A stretch of DNA of 64,000 nucleotides. Source: Haliclona indistincta. Taxonomy: Eukaryota; Porifera; Demospongiae; Haplosclerida; Chalinidae. Shown one piece after another: positions 1 to 9,999 of this stretch. A program made the translations under genes and the position numbers. Every line of letters begins with the position of its first letter. Position 1 is the stretch's first letter. Location of the stretch: contig OZ024783.1 of assembly GCA_964017065.1 (NCBI GenBank), positions 17,831,752 to 17,895,751 on the forward strand, written 5' to 3'. The notes below the pieces were generated by a model. It had not been told where the DNA came from, did no database searches, and saw only the letters and a list, made by a program, of their open reading frames with translations.

Positions 1-276
1 ATGCTAACCCATCAGTAGACGATGGACTCTGTAGCGACACTGTTACAGCGCGCGCGAAAAGTGGCACCCCGTTTTGCAGTTTACTATCTCTCCAATTGTG
101 CCTGCTGTCGCCGAGTTGCGTAGTACCCAGCGTTGAATATAGCTCAAGACAGAAAGAACAGTGTTTAGCGTCTTCATTGATGGCCTTCACAGCGCTCTAG
201 CGTGTTCATATTTAGCACAGTGCATAAAAACATTTTTGTGAATATTAATTAGGCGAACTGTTACCCGTCACCTTAA
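1..276. repeat. Right arm of a long fold-back (TTAA) element
   Basis: This stretch is nearly identical to the right arm of the fold-back element at 47116-47909. It ends in ggcgaactgttacccgtcacc followed by TTAA at 273-276, as the other copy does. The partner arm would lie before the window, so only half is seen. No coding sequence is present. The identity is seen directly; assignment to a TTAA-targeting DNA transposon is inferred. Confidence 0.7.
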
Positions 277-284
277 AAACCTTC

Positions 285-610
285 TCCTAACTGCGCAAAG
301 TCGGGAGGGTCGTCCTAAACCGGGCCTCCGGCCCTTGGTAAGCCTAAGGATCGTCAGGAGGGTCGTCCTAAACAGGGCCTCCTGCCCTCACTAAGGATCG
401 TCGAGAAATCAGCTAAAACGTAAGTTATCAGGCAAAAAAAGATATATGCAGCGAGAATCGAACCCTGAACGTTTGCATCACAAACCACCGTACTAAACCC
501 CTTAACCACCACAACCTGTTGACCAATCAGTGCTACAAACAAGGCTTTATAGTGATTGCGCGGCGAGTTTTTTTTCCGCTGTGTCTCCGGTCCCGGCAAC
601 GGGATCGACC
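285..610 (-). repeat. tRNA-derived SINE with GC-rich tandem tail, copy 1
   Basis: Read on the minus strand, about 450-600 has a pol III-like head with box A (ggtggttaagggg) and box B (gggttcgattctc). The tail (285-440) holds units built on tcgggagggtcgtcctaa with a gggcc...ggccc hairpin. The same head and tail pairing recurs at 655-1040, 2455-2860 and 5095-5440, which supports a SINE family rather than a tRNA gene. Confidence 0.6.
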
Positions 611-1140
611 TTTCTATAGTTGCAGTCCCGGCAACGGGATTTAGGAGGTCCTAGCTACTAAACCCTAAACCCAAGACCCTAAAAACCTTCGCCGCTAACT
701 GTGCAAACTCGGGAGGGTGTCCTAACCCGGGCCTTCGGCCCTTGGTAAGCCTAAGGATCGTCGGGAGGGTCGTCCTAACCCGGGCCTTCGGCCCTTGCAT
801 GGTACGCCTAAGGATCGTCGGGAGGGTCGTCCTAACAGGGCCTTTGGCCCTTGGTAAGCCTATAACGTCGAGCATTTAGCTAAAAACTTACACGCTTAGT
901 GTAAGTCTGCAGAAAAAAAACAAAAAAACGCATAGAGCGAGAATCGAACCCAGAACACTGTATTACAAGCCACAATACTAAACCGCTGAGCCACCGGAAC
1001 CTGCTGGGTGATCCATGCTACAAACAAGCCTTTATATTACCAGTGCCGGGACTGCAACTATAGAAAGGTCGATCCCGTTGCCGGGACTGCAACTACAGAA
1101 AGGTCGATCCCGTTGCCGGGACCGGAGACACAGCGTTTTT
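565..1140. repeat. Inverted-repeat element enclosing a SINE
   Basis: The left arm (about 568-645) reads ctgtgtctccggtcccgg and onward. The right arm (about 1040-1135) is its reverse complement, with the inner 35-bp part (gggactgcaactatagaaag...) duplicated in tandem. Both outer ends are bordered by a run of T next to CGCTGTGTC. The inside is mostly SINE copy 2, so this looks like a non-autonomous DNA transposon that received a SINE. Confidence 0.55.
655..1040 (-). repeat. tRNA-derived SINE with GC-rich tandem tail, copy 2
   Basis: The minus-strand head at about 925-1035 has box A tggctcagcggtttag and box B gggttcgattctc. The tail at 690-870 has three units of about 50 bp containing cccgggccttcggccc. 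This is the best preserved head of the family in the window. Confidence 0.65.
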
Positions 1141-1229
1141 TTTCGCGCCGTAGGTCACGTGAATTTCGACCTTTGACCCATTGTTGAATGTCTGCCCTTA
1201 ATGGGATTCATTTATCATGGGAAAAAGCC

Positions 1230-1530
1230 GATTTTCGGACACCAGTTCTTATGGCAAGCCCAAGGGGACAATTATTATGAAACACAGTATTTTATGGACA
1301 AAATTAAATAATAATTTATTATTATTGCATGGGCAAAATTATTTTTGCATTGGCAAATTTACTTTCACAATTCACATGGGCAAAACGATGTTTGCATGGG
1401 CACAGCATGGGCAACTTCATTATTGCATGGGCAAATCCTGGGCAAATCTATTATTGCATTGGCAAATCTATTATTGCATTGGCAAATGTATTTAGCATGG
1501 GCAATCTATTTTGTATGGGCAAAATTATTT
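1230..1530. repeat. Degenerate minisatellite, unit about 18 bp
   Basis: The motif ttattgca(t/t)gggcaaa or ttattgcattggcaaa recurs about a dozen times with variable spacing. Open frames across it exist only because of the repeat and have no recognisable homology, so no gene is called. Confidence 0.75.
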
Positions 1531-1813
1531 TGCGTACGCAACGAAGGACTCTTTCCCAAACTCAGTGTACCGATTTTCATGCGCATAATTTCGCTCTGGC
1601 TCATCATAAAGTGCGCACCCATCTCGCTAATTTCACGGCGCTGCGCGTTGCTATAGTCAGTGTTTCTGGCATTGCCAGAAATGTAATACATTTTTTTTAC
1701 ATGAGCAGTTTTTCTCATATTTTGCACACCAGGACGTGTTAACAGTGATCTACACATCCAGAAAGTACAAGAAGTTGGCTAGAAGGACTGTGCTGAATCG
1801 CTGAAGCAGAATA

Positions 1814-2137
1814 GCTACGATCAGGAGCGCATATAAACAAGGGAGCATGTAACTCTGTAAACGGCGAAATCCTAACATGGCGGCTGTTCTAAAAATAATA
1901 GTTTCCATATAAGAACTATAATTCATATAAGGTCTATAATTTCAACCGCGCCTCCACTCGGTATATTATTAATAAGGGGCGTGTACTAGTTATTACATCC
2001 GCAAACGTCACATTTATACTTTATATGGAAGTAACTAAAAATAGCAAGTCAGCCATATTAGGATTTAGTCGTTATATGGGATAGTGTTCAGAGTTACATG
2101 CTCCCTTGTTTATATGCGCTCCTGCTACAATTAAGCT
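1814..2137. mobile_element. Short inverted-repeat transposon, CAGGAGCG ends
   Basis: Terminal inverted repeats of about 34 bp start CAGGAGCGCATATAAACAAG and end in the reverse complement at 2104-2137. The flanks ctacgat (left) and ctacaat (right) are a near-perfect 7-bp target duplication. The interior (about 255 bp) has no coding potential. A relative with the same ends sits in SRP54 intron 4. Confidence 0.65.
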
Positions 2138-2375
2138 AGTATCAGTGAATACCGAATTTTGAAATTTCTAATTATCAGTACAAAAATTACCAAATTAATT
2201 TTGCCTCTGGGGGGAAAATATGCGCACGCCTACCAGAGCTGAAACAAGCATCAGGCAAGTCTGTTACTAGCTGTGAGCAACAATCCGGATCGAACTAAGC
2301 CACAAATTTTGTTACAAACCGGTAAGTCGTGTAAGAAATTTTGAAAATGCTCGAAATTCACGTACTAATGTATTA

Positions 2376-2975
2376 CGAGAAGGTTCCGGTTAGGTACAGG
2401 AGGAATGCCGCCTAATTAATATTCATAATTCAATTAACCACGCCCGTTCTTTGCTAGCTACTAAACCCTAAAAAACCTTCACCTAACTGCGCAAAATCGG
2501 GAGGGTCTTCCTAACCCGGGCCTTCGGCCCTTGATAAGCCTAAGGATCGTCGGGAGGGTATCCTAACCCGGGCCTTCGGCCCTTGTTAAGCCTAAAGATC
2601 GTCGGGAGGGTCGTCCTAAACAGGGCCTTCGGCCCTAGCTAAGGATCGTCGGGAGGGTTGTTCTGAACAGACCCTCTGGCCCTCACTAAGGATCGTCGAG
2701 CAATTAGGTAAAAAACTTAACTTTCTGCATTAAAAAATTGTACACAGCGAGTATCGAACCCTGTACTATTGCATTACAAGGCACTATACTAAACCGTTGA
2801 GCCACCGGAACCTGCTGACCGGTCTATGCTAAAAACAAGCCTTTATAGTGATTCTGTACGCGCGGGCATGTTCCCAGGTGTGGGCGTGGTTAATTGAATT
2901 ATGAATATTAATTAGGCGGCATTCCTCCTGTACCTAACCAGAACCTTACGGGTTTACCTAACCAGAACCTTACGA
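2376..2975. repeat. Inverted-repeat element carrying SINE copy 3
   Basis: Arms of about 68 bp (2380-2450 and 2882-2955) are reverse complements containing gccgcctaattaatattc. The right end also carries a tandem duplication of tacctaaccagaaccttacg. The interior is occupied by SINE copy 3, so this is a non-autonomous element with a nested insertion. Confidence 0.6.
2455..2860 (-). repeat. tRNA-derived SINE with GC-rich tandem tail, copy 3
   Basis: The minus-strand head at about 2740-2850 has box A tggctcaacggtttag and box B agggttcgatactc. Four tail units lie at 2490-2700. It is the same family as copies 1 and 2. Confidence 0.6.
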
Positions 2976-3770
2976 GAATAAAAGCGCTGACGATCGTCGG
3001 GGGAAAAAAGAGCGCGTGTGCGAGCGCTTAGCTATGCGTACAGCAGGTTAGCCACGAGTCTCTAGAGCATGCTTCCAGTTCGAACTAAGTTTTCCAGACG
3101 TTAGGTGGCCTTGGGCGATGCGCTTTCAGGTCGCTCTCAACCCCCGTAATACATTAACTAAGGTTAGTATACGGAACGGTATACGGAAAATTAAACTCCG
3201 TGTCCCAGCATTTCTGGTAATGAAAACTAAAGCAGCAGACAGAGCGATATTAGTAGCATTGCTAGTGCGTCTTGATAGCTACTCGTATCGTGAAATTCAA
3301 CGAGCTTGCTAACTCGCAAGAAAACGGAGGAACGTGGTCCATTATCGACGTGATTATGCATAAAACTCGGCGGCGAAGACTTCTGCGAGCTCAATGTTCC
3401 AGAAATGCATGTTCAAGTAAAGCTAACGTCTAGTGACAGAGCTATTTAGTTGCTAGCGCGTCTATAAAGCACAGTTGCCAGTTTGTTATGCAACGGTGGG
3501 CGGAGCCACGAGGCATACAGTAGTCGTATTCTCATTGAATCGCACCAGGAGCCCATAAGAGGAAGGAGCGTTCAGCCGCGATTTAGCCAAACGTAAACTC
3601 CGCCGCGCGCAGCGTGCGGTGCGTTGTTGCTGACGTTTTGCCTTACTCGTATTCTTGTCTCTTCACCACTCTTACAAGCAGTGAATCAAAGATATGACGT
3701 TTCGAAACATGATTTTATCAGCAAATTTCGAGCCTTTGCACTCAATAGAGTGCAGGATGTGATAGTATGT
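2976..3770. other. Spacer with dispersed repeat pieces, no gene seen
   Basis: No convincing coding region is present. At 3503-3530 the motif gtgggcggagccacgaggca matches 20690-20716. At 3544-3595 a sequence starting caccaggagcccataag matches the left end of the element in SRP54 intron 4, but no right end is found nearby. Confidence 0.5.
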
Positions 3771-4010
3771 GCAGAGCCTACTAATGACAGCATCACTGTC
3801 ACTAGTAGGCACTAGCATCACTGTTCAAAACCCAGCTGGCAAATGGAATAGATTGCGTACCATTTCTTCACTAGGTAGTTCTAAGAAGTGTCTTAACAAG
3901 CCTTGTTGTGTGGGTGTGACACATGACAACTGCATCATAGTGGTCGACAGTGGTAAGCAATGCTATCGTCTCCTCAAGATAAAGATGGATGGAAATTTGA
4001 TTGCATATGA
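3770..4010 (+). pseudogene. TRIM-NHL fragment (NHL repeat only)
   Basis: A plus-strand stretch decodes to SSLGSSKKCLNKPCCVGV, then DNCIIVVDSGKQCYRLLKIK and MDGNLIA. It matches the first and second NHL repeats of the array genes, at about 80 percent or better in the core. There is no RING, B-box or coiled coil, and the similarity stops abruptly at both ends. It is a detached, non-functional piece left of the array, probably the scar of a lost copy or a partial duplication. Confidence 0.8.
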
Positions 4011-4961
4011 TCATAGATATTATGGTTTATATTATTTTATGCAGTTACATTATTCTTTTTCTTAATCCAGCAGTATATAACAGTCTGCATTGTTGGAATG
4101 TGTGTTTTATCTCCAGATATTCAAAATAACATTCCAATGACCTACAGCAACGTGCACATGCACATTCCATTATCACCATCATCCTCTATGAGATTTGACT
4201 GTTGTATCCTTGATAAAGAACATCAATTATTTTATTGTTAATGTTCATTTCTCTCCAATAATTATCATCCTTACATAATCATTGCTATGAGCGGCAATGA
4301 TAATATCTTCATTAGGAAAGATGCTATTTTACTTCATTTTTATTTTTAGTCTCTTCTTGACATAATCATACGTAGATGATAAAAAAATTGTAATGAAGTG
4401 TTAGGAATGATTATACTGCAGACAGCATTGCATTTTGTGAATGATAAGAATAATGATAATGATTTGATAAGAACACTATTAGTGGCGTCCCACTGTATCG
4501 CTAAACCCATGAAAAAACTTAGGTACAACAGGGGAAATATAAATAGCCAATAAGTTCAGTCATAGTGTTGCCGTGCATTGTTTCTGCTAATCAACTGACT
4601 CTAAAGACAACACAAAATGTTGCATGGCTAAACATTATGTGACATGTACAGTGCCCCTTGTTCTGATATCGATGGTACAGAGTTCACACAATGAACCATG
4701 ATCAAAGACTTTGACATTTTAACACATTAGTGCTCCACGCTTTAGGCCTAAGCTCTATGGTTTACCCAAGCAAGAAGTAATAAAACCGCTGTATATTATA
4801 GGCAGCTGTACTCCTCAACTGCATTATGGCTTCTAAATATACAATGTGAGTACCAGTACTCTGATAGTGTTTGATGTTGGGATTGTGGTCTCTATCTATG
4901 ATTCTACACAAACAAAATAGTACGCACCAGCTCCACATATACTTATCCAACTTGAGTGCAT
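4011..4961. other. AT-rich spacer, no feature recognised
   Basis: No open frame with homology and no repeat with clear ends was found. A small hairpin-like motif, cattgctatgagcggcaatg, near 4282 resembles one at about 13647. Confidence 0.4.
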
Positions 4962-5094
4962 GCTGAATGGGATTGTCTTTGTTCACTCAATCCCAGGTCC
5001 GGATGTATTACGTCACGGGCAAGAAGCACGTGACATGCCCGCGCACGTGTACTATAAAAGAATATTACTATAAAGCCTCGTTCCAAGGTAAAGC

Positions 5095-5440
5095 AAGCAT
5101 CAGGTCTCGGTGGCTCAGTGGGTAGGAGGTGTGCATGGCAGTGTGCATGGCAGTGTGGTGTGCTGGGTTCAATCCCTCAGTAGGTGCCACTTTTGGTTCT
5201 TTTTTTTTTCGCTAATAAAAACTGTTATTCAGAGGCTAGCGCTTTTATCCATGTTTTGCACAGGCCAGTAGCGCTGTTAGATCCATGGTTTGCGCTGTTA
5301 GCCTCCCGACGATCCTTAGTTAGGAAGACACTCCCGACGATCCTTAGTTAGGAAGACCCTCCCGACGATCCTTAGTTAGTTAGGAAGACCCTCCCGACTT
5401 TGCGCAGTTAGGCGAAGTTTTTTTAAGGTCTTGGGTTCAG
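5095..5440 (+). repeat. tRNA-derived SINE, plus-strand copy 4
   Basis: The head at 5103-5190 carries box A tggctcagtgggtagga and box B gggttcaatccc, with an internal duplication of gtgcatggcagt. The tail at 5300-5405 has three cgacgatccttagttaggaag units, the reverse complement of the tails in copies 1-3. Confidence 0.6.
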
Positions 5441-5665
5441 TATTGGGGGGGAAACCAACTTGTTATAATAATACACAAGCGTACACAATAAAGGAGAACA
5501 AGAGAGAAATGCAAAGGAAGAAACCCTAGGTCACAAGGATACATACTAACAAATGAAGCATGAGCTTGGCAAGGGTGAATGGTACATAAACAACTGTAAT
5601 ATTATCAAGAAAAAAAAAGAAAAGTAAATAATAGTATAATTAGAAAATAAATAAGTGACTAAGAC

Positions 5666-6455
5666 TTAATTAAGTAAGGGTTTGTCTGTAGGCCAATGAT
5701 CAGAATTCCTAGCCAGAAAGATGACATGAGAGGCCGATATTGCAGTTTTGGCTGCGTTGTCAAAAAGTTGTCTCACTGAAGACTTGTCAAAAACGGGAAA
5801 GGACTTTAGAAATTCTTTACAACAGGAGGGTAGCGAATGCCCAAGTGATCCAATCTCAATTGTGATTAAGGAGGCTTTTTTACCTAGAGAGTCTAAATCA
5901 CTCAGCAATGTTTGGTACAGAGGTTTGTGACTTTTCCTGGTTTTGGCACTGCGTAAATGATCAAGCGAGTTAGCAGGGATGGTAAGTTCAACAAGAGTTA
6001 CAGTGTTTCCCTTTATGTAAACCATATCAGGTCTAGCAGAGGTAATCACCAGGTCTTGAGGGACTGTAGCCTGTGGGTTGTCATGAGCTCTTGAACCTGG
6101 AAGATCAGAGAATAGCTGCTCTCCGACAGAGAGATTTGAGCGGATTGCCCCATCAAATCTCGCGAGAACACTGTCATGTCTCCAAGTATATCTTGATTGG
6201 GTCAAGGCTACCGAGCACCCGCTCAGTACATGGAAAACGGTAGGAACACTTGAACCACAGAGGTGACATCGTGAGTCGACTCTCAACCTCCATCTTTTCA
6301 GATTAAGTGGAGTAGGCAAGGTATCTGAGCCAGCCCTAAGGAGAAACGATAGTTGACCAGCCGGTAGACCGTGTTGAATCCGATTCCACACGTGGTTTTC
6401 AGCTTCAAGTTCACAGATATCTTTAAATTTATTTTGAACCGAAATTTGTTTTGTT
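5666..6455 (-). mobile_element. 3' end of a non-LTR retrotransposon (zinc knuckle and endonuclease)
   Basis: The open frame of about 260 codons encodes the C-terminus of a LINE-type polyprotein. It has a C-x2-C-x8-H-x4-C knuckle (start RCHLCG) followed by a restriction-like endonuclease signature, RPD then VELTIP about 12 residues later, and downstream lysines. This order is known from R2/NeSL-like elements with a PD-(D/E)xK endonuclease. The reverse transcriptase is missing: the frame closes at a stop near 6455, so the copy is 5' truncated, as is typical after incomplete reverse transcription. The domain is intact within what remains. Activity is very unlikely. Confidence 0.7.
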
Positions 6456-6561
6456 TAGCACGTGAATACCATAGCAACGAGTGTGACGTAATACATCCGG
6501 ACCTGGGATTGAGTGAACAATGCCAATCCCCATGCTGAATTGCTGAAAGGGCCAGATAGTC

Positions 6562-8634
6562 ATGTCTCGACCAGCATCTTCTTTACAAGATCAGCTGACA
6601 TGTTCTGTTTGCCTTGAACGATACCTAGACCCAAGAACGCTGCCGTGTCATCATAGCTTCTGCCGAGTGTGTCTGGATAAAGTTCCAGCTCCGAGTCGAA
6701 GAAGTGACCAAGAGACCGAGGAAATGGGGTATCTGACCGGCATCGCATGTCCAGTCTGCCGCAAGCAAACTCAGCTACCTCCTGGTGGTGTCAATGAACT
6801 ACCTCCTGCCTTCCTCATAAACAACCTCCTCGAGGTACACAAAGCCTCAGCAACGTACGTTAACGTGCAGCCGCCTCAGCAGCGGACCGGCGAGAGCGCA
6901 GACCTTTTGTGCGATAAACACGAGCGAGTACTCGAGTTTTACTGCAGTGACTGTCGTGTCTTGCTGTGCTCTGCATGCTTCTTAAAAGTGCATCGTATGC
7001 ATGATTGTGATCTCGTCAGTGATGTATATAAGACCCATAGAAAACTGATCGAGAACCAACTTGATTTGTTAGGAAGGGACGTGACCCACGTGGACAGGAT
7101 GATCGCTTACATCGACAGCGCAAACGATAGGCTGACATCTGGAGGCGATGAAACCAAAAAAGCAATCACAGATGTTGCAGAGCAACTCCATCGCCATATC
7201 GAAGACGAAAAATTGAGTTTAGTGAGTATGGTAGATCAGAATATTAAAGAGAAGCAGAAGGTTCTCAAGAACCATCGCGATAAAGGTATGGCTATGATTG
7301 CACAAATGAGAAGGTCCGAAAGAATCGTAGGAGACGAGCTGGAAAGAATGAAAGATTCTATAAAAATTATGGCAGCAAAGGATGAATTGATTCAACTAAT
7401 CAGCGATGTACGTTTTGACCGAGAATCTATCAAGTTCACTGCACCTATCAATATTTCCTTCTCTCCAAATGCAAGTCCTAGAAAGGAAATGGGATATTTG
7501 TTTGAACCAGGAGAGAAAGAGGCCACTAAGGAAATTGTGGTAGGTAAAGAGTGTCGTTACATGTTGTATCTCCCAGGAGCTGAGACAAATCCGATCTGCC
7601 ACCTTGTGCCTTTAAACAAAAATTTGAAGCCGTCTGATTGCCAAGTCAGGATTCAAGGAAATGTCAACGACGTAACCAAATACGAAATATCATTCACTCC
7701 TAGCAGAGCTGGTGATCATGAAATAATCCTTTTTCCACTTTCTGTGATCAAGAAGACAACTGTGGCTCAGTTTCTGGTCAACTCACCATTTTTGCAAGAA
7801 AATCGAAGGCAGATTTCAAAGCAAATCCTTAGCAAGCCTTCCGCCATGGCCATTACTAGAACAGGTGAGTCGGTTGTGTGCGAGACTGCTAGTGACTGTG
7901 TCACCATTCTCACGGTAAACGATGATAAAAAATTGAGCAGTATTTCTTCACTAGGTAGTTCTAAGAAGTGTCTTAACAAGCCTTGTTGTGTGGGTGTGAC
8001 ACCTGATAACTGCCTCATAGTGGTCGACAGTGGTAAGCAATGCTATCGTCTCCTCAAGATAAAGATGGACGGAAAGTTAATTGCGATGACTAATCTCACC
8101 AACAAAGACACGTTGCAACTGCAGTCTCCAAGTGCACTGGCTGTTCATCCAAGTGGAAAGGTCTTTATCGTAGACTCCAATGCTCATTCGATATTTATTT
8201 ACAATGCTAACTTAACATTATGTCGTATCTTTGGTGGCAAAGGTAAAACGTGTGGATTCTTCAATCAGCCTCATAATATAGCATTTGACTCGACTGGTAA
8301 TGCCTACATCAGTGACTCCGTGAACAATCGCATTCAGAAGTTTTCCACATCAGAGGATGGGTTGCTTCAAGTTAATGTTTTTGGAAGTGGTTATGGCTCA
8401 GAACTTAGTCACCTGACACGACCAACTGCTCTTTGTATCAGCTGTTACGACACAATATTTGTAACCGATGAACACAAGCGTATTGCTGCTTTCGACACTC
8501 AAGGTCGATTTCTTGGTGAGGTGCGCTACAACAAGATATCACTAACAAACCCACGTGCAATTGTTGTTGGTCAAAACGAGACTCACTTGAGTGTACTGGA
8601 CAGTTATGTTGAGGCTCTGTACATAATACTGTAA
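6562..8634 (+). CDS. T1: intronless TRIM-NHL protein, 690 aa, A/B hybrid
   Basis: This is a predicted cytoplasmic RING E3 ligase of the TRIM2/3/71 architecture. The RING (C14, C17, C29, H31, C34, C37, C63, C66) is complete. A B-box 2 follows (C117, H120, C128, C131, C136, C139, H144, H147), then a coiled coil at about 150-285, a filamin-type Ig domain at about 290-400 with the motif YEISFTPSRAGDHE, and NHL repeats from about 415 to the end. The ATG is chosen because MSRPAS starts are shared by the A copies. The first residues are type A, but the post-RING VCLDKVPAP, the B-box and the C-terminal EALYIIL tail resemble type B, so it looks like a mosaic or an outgroup copy. The upstream inverted repeat ends 18 bp before the start. 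Ligase and NHL ligand functions are inferred from the family. Confidence 0.93.
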   Translation: MSRPASSLQDQLTCSVCLERYLDPRTLPCHHSFCRVCLDKVPAPSRRSDQETEEMGYLTGIACPVCRKQTQLPPGGVNELPPAFLINNLLEVHKASATYVNVQPPQQRTGESADLLCDKHERVLEFYCSDCRVLLCSACFLKVHRMHDCDLVSDVYKTHRKLIENQLDLLGRDVTHVDRMIAYIDSANDRLTSGGDETKKAITDVAEQLHRHIEDEKLSLVSMVDQNIKEKQKVLKNHRDKGMAMIAQMRRSERIVGDELERMKDSIKIMAAKDELIQLISDVRFDRESIKFTAPINISFSPNASPRKEMGYLFEPGEKEATKEIVVGKECRYMLYLPGAETNPICHLVPLNKNLKPSDCQVRIQGNVNDVTKYEISFTPSRAGDHEIILFPLSVIKKTTVAQFLVNSPFLQENRRQISKQILSKPSAMAITRTGESVVCETASDCVTILTVNDDKKLSSISSLGSSKKCLNKPCCVGVTPDNCLIVVDSGKQCYRLLKIKMDGKLIAMTNLTNKDTLQLQSPSALAVHPSGKVFIVDSNAHSIFIYNANLTLCRIFGGKGKTCGFFNQPHNIAFDSTGNAYISDSVNNRIQKFSTSEDGLLQVNVFGSGYGSELSHLTRPTALCISCYDTIFVTDEHKRIAAFDTQGRFLGEVRYNKISLTNPRAIVVGQNETHLSVLDSYVEALYIIL

Positions 8635-8702
8635 TACTGTGCTCATGTCCTTATAATTATAGTAATACTAATTTTGATTTTTACATCTGTTCAACTATGA
8701 CT

Positions 8703-8795
8703 TAAAGAAGTGTCTTAACAAGCCTTGTTGTGTGGGTTGTGTGACATGTGAAAACTGCATTACAGTGGTCGATAGTGGTAAGCAACAAGAAAATA
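8703..8795 (+). pseudogene. Small NHL fragment after T1
   Basis: About 90 bp match the KCLNKPCCVG...NCI(T)VVDSGKQ segment of the array genes, with an extra gttgt breaking the frame. It stops at aagcaacaag, where a Helitron-like repeat begins. It is a scar of a lost or converted copy. Confidence 0.7.
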
Positions 8796-8796
8796 A

Positions 8797-9595
8797 AAAA
8801 AATTTCCAACGAAATCAAGAGGATTAGGGATAATAATGAAATCTGCTACTGGTCCACAATGTAAACCAACAAGGAGCAAGCATGGAATGGTAACACGATT
8901 GACTTGCTAACAGCTAGACCATACAGATCCCTACATCAGTGGTTGCTGCGGCAGACTATAGATAATTTAGCTAGTTGCCGTTGACTGACACCGAAGTGCA
9001 TTGAATTGAATTCAACTTGACTGTGACAAAAATATTGATCCTATGTACAGCCACTGATGCATGGGGATCTATATGGTCTGTTAGCAAGTCAATCGTGTTA
9101 CCATTCCATGCTAGTTCGTTGTTGGTTTACATTGTGGACCAGTAGTAGATTTCATTCATCCTACATCCTTGATTTCGTTAGAAATTTTTTTATTTTACTG
9201 TTTTGTTCTTTATGAGTTTCAAATTTTGGTGCAGTTCGAATTCGGCAAGATCATGTATTTCTTTGTTTACACCATTAGTTTGGTTTGCTGTTGTTAATAA
9301 TTTCGTTATGTGACCTTTTTAACTTGTAGCTCAAAATTTATTATTCCTAAATACTGAAACTGCATTCTGCAAAACATTCGGGCCCCGCCCACTCTAGATT
9401 ACAAAATTCTGTACAGCTGTGATACTATCTGGCGAGCAGCAGAACTATGAAACTACACGAGTTTACTCGGTGAGTTGAGTTTACTCGGTGAGTTGAGTTT
9501 ACTCGGTGAATATCAGCGTTTGAATGCTAATATAATGTATGTAGCCGCCATTTTGTTTTCTTGGCCATCCCTACATAGGATGGCCAGAAAACAAT
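8797..9595 (+). mobile_element. Old copy of the Helitron-like block (family H)
   Basis: This stretch aligns in order with 26839-28884 and 42478-44323. It has a fold-back part (about 8800-9190) containing gtaacacgattgacttgcta and its complement, then a segment with gccccgcccac, a cacgagtttactcgg stretch, and gccgccattttgttttcttg near the right end. It is more diverged than the other two copies. Its final bases differ, ending in a hairpin at about 9558-9595 instead of gcctccctaa. Confidence 0.6.
9457..9510. repeat. Three tandem copies of an 18-bp unit
   Basis: The unit gagtttactcggtgagtt is repeated nearly perfectly three times inside the old family H copy. The other two H copies have a single diverged unit here, so the expansion is local. 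Confidence 0.85.
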
Positions 9596-9599
9596 ACTA

Positions 9600-9646
9600 T
9601 TGTCACCTCAAGAGACAGGTAAACGGCAAGTTGATTTCAACAACCG
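9600..9646 (+). pseudogene. Tiny NHL scar
   Basis: Bases ctcaagagacaggtaaacgg and the following gcaagttgatttcaaca match the LLKIQMNGKLIST segment of type B genes (for example around 15427). It is only about 45 bp and directly abuts a SINE fragment. The match is seen in the sequence; its origin from a lost B copy is inferred. Confidence 0.55.
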
Positions 9647-9700
9647 GAAACTGCTGACCAGTCAATGCTACAAACAACCCACCCTTTATAATGATTCCTT
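9645..9700 (-). repeat. SINE head fragment
   Basis: ggaaactgctgaccagtcaatgc and the following bases match the 5' head of the minus-strand SINEs at 2800-2860. No tail is present. Confidence 0.5.
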
Positions 9701-9704
9701 AGAC

Positions 9705-9998
9705 GCGGGAAGGAATGTTCGCACCGCTAGCCATGACAAAAAGTGACGCGTATTTGCGTGTAATGACGAGATACCCGCCCACTATCGGTCAATCAACACC
9801 TCGTACGAGGTGTTGATCGACCCCCAGTAGGCGTGTACCTCGTCATGACACGCAATTTGACGCAAACAATTGACCCCCAGTGGCGGATATCTTGTCATTA
9901 CACGCAAATACGCGTCACTTTCTCATGGCTAGCGGTGCGAACATTCCTTCACGCCTCCACGCGGAAAGCATCTATAAGTACCACAGTCAATAAGGGCG
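9705..9998. repeat. Fold-back element with a 26-bp perfect palindrome at its centre
   Basis: Arms at about 9713-9775 and 9885-9962 are reverse complements around ggaatgttcgcaccgctagcc and cgcgtatttgcgtgtaatga. The spacer contains a perfect palindrome, half-site atcaacacctcgt, at 9792-9817. The outer right end, cgaacattcc...atctata, resembles the end of the 22738-23951 element, suggesting a distant relative. Confidence 0.6.
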
Positions 9999-9999
9999 G

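Larger units (their letters stand above)
4962..6543. repeat. Composite block between inverted repeats of about 55 bp
   Basis: The left arm (4962-5018) and right arm (6486-6543) are reverse complements around ttcactcaatcccaggtccg and gatgtattacgtcac. Between them lie SINE copy 4 and a minus-strand retrotransposon 3' end. The right arm finishes 18 bp before the T1 start codon. No target duplication is obvious, so whether the block moved as one unit is uncertain. Confidence 0.55.

Noticed and set aside
1217..1742. Small proteins rich in Trp/Ala/Gly-Lys
   Set aside because: All three frames are open over the minisatellite, so the frames reflect repeat structure rather than coding.
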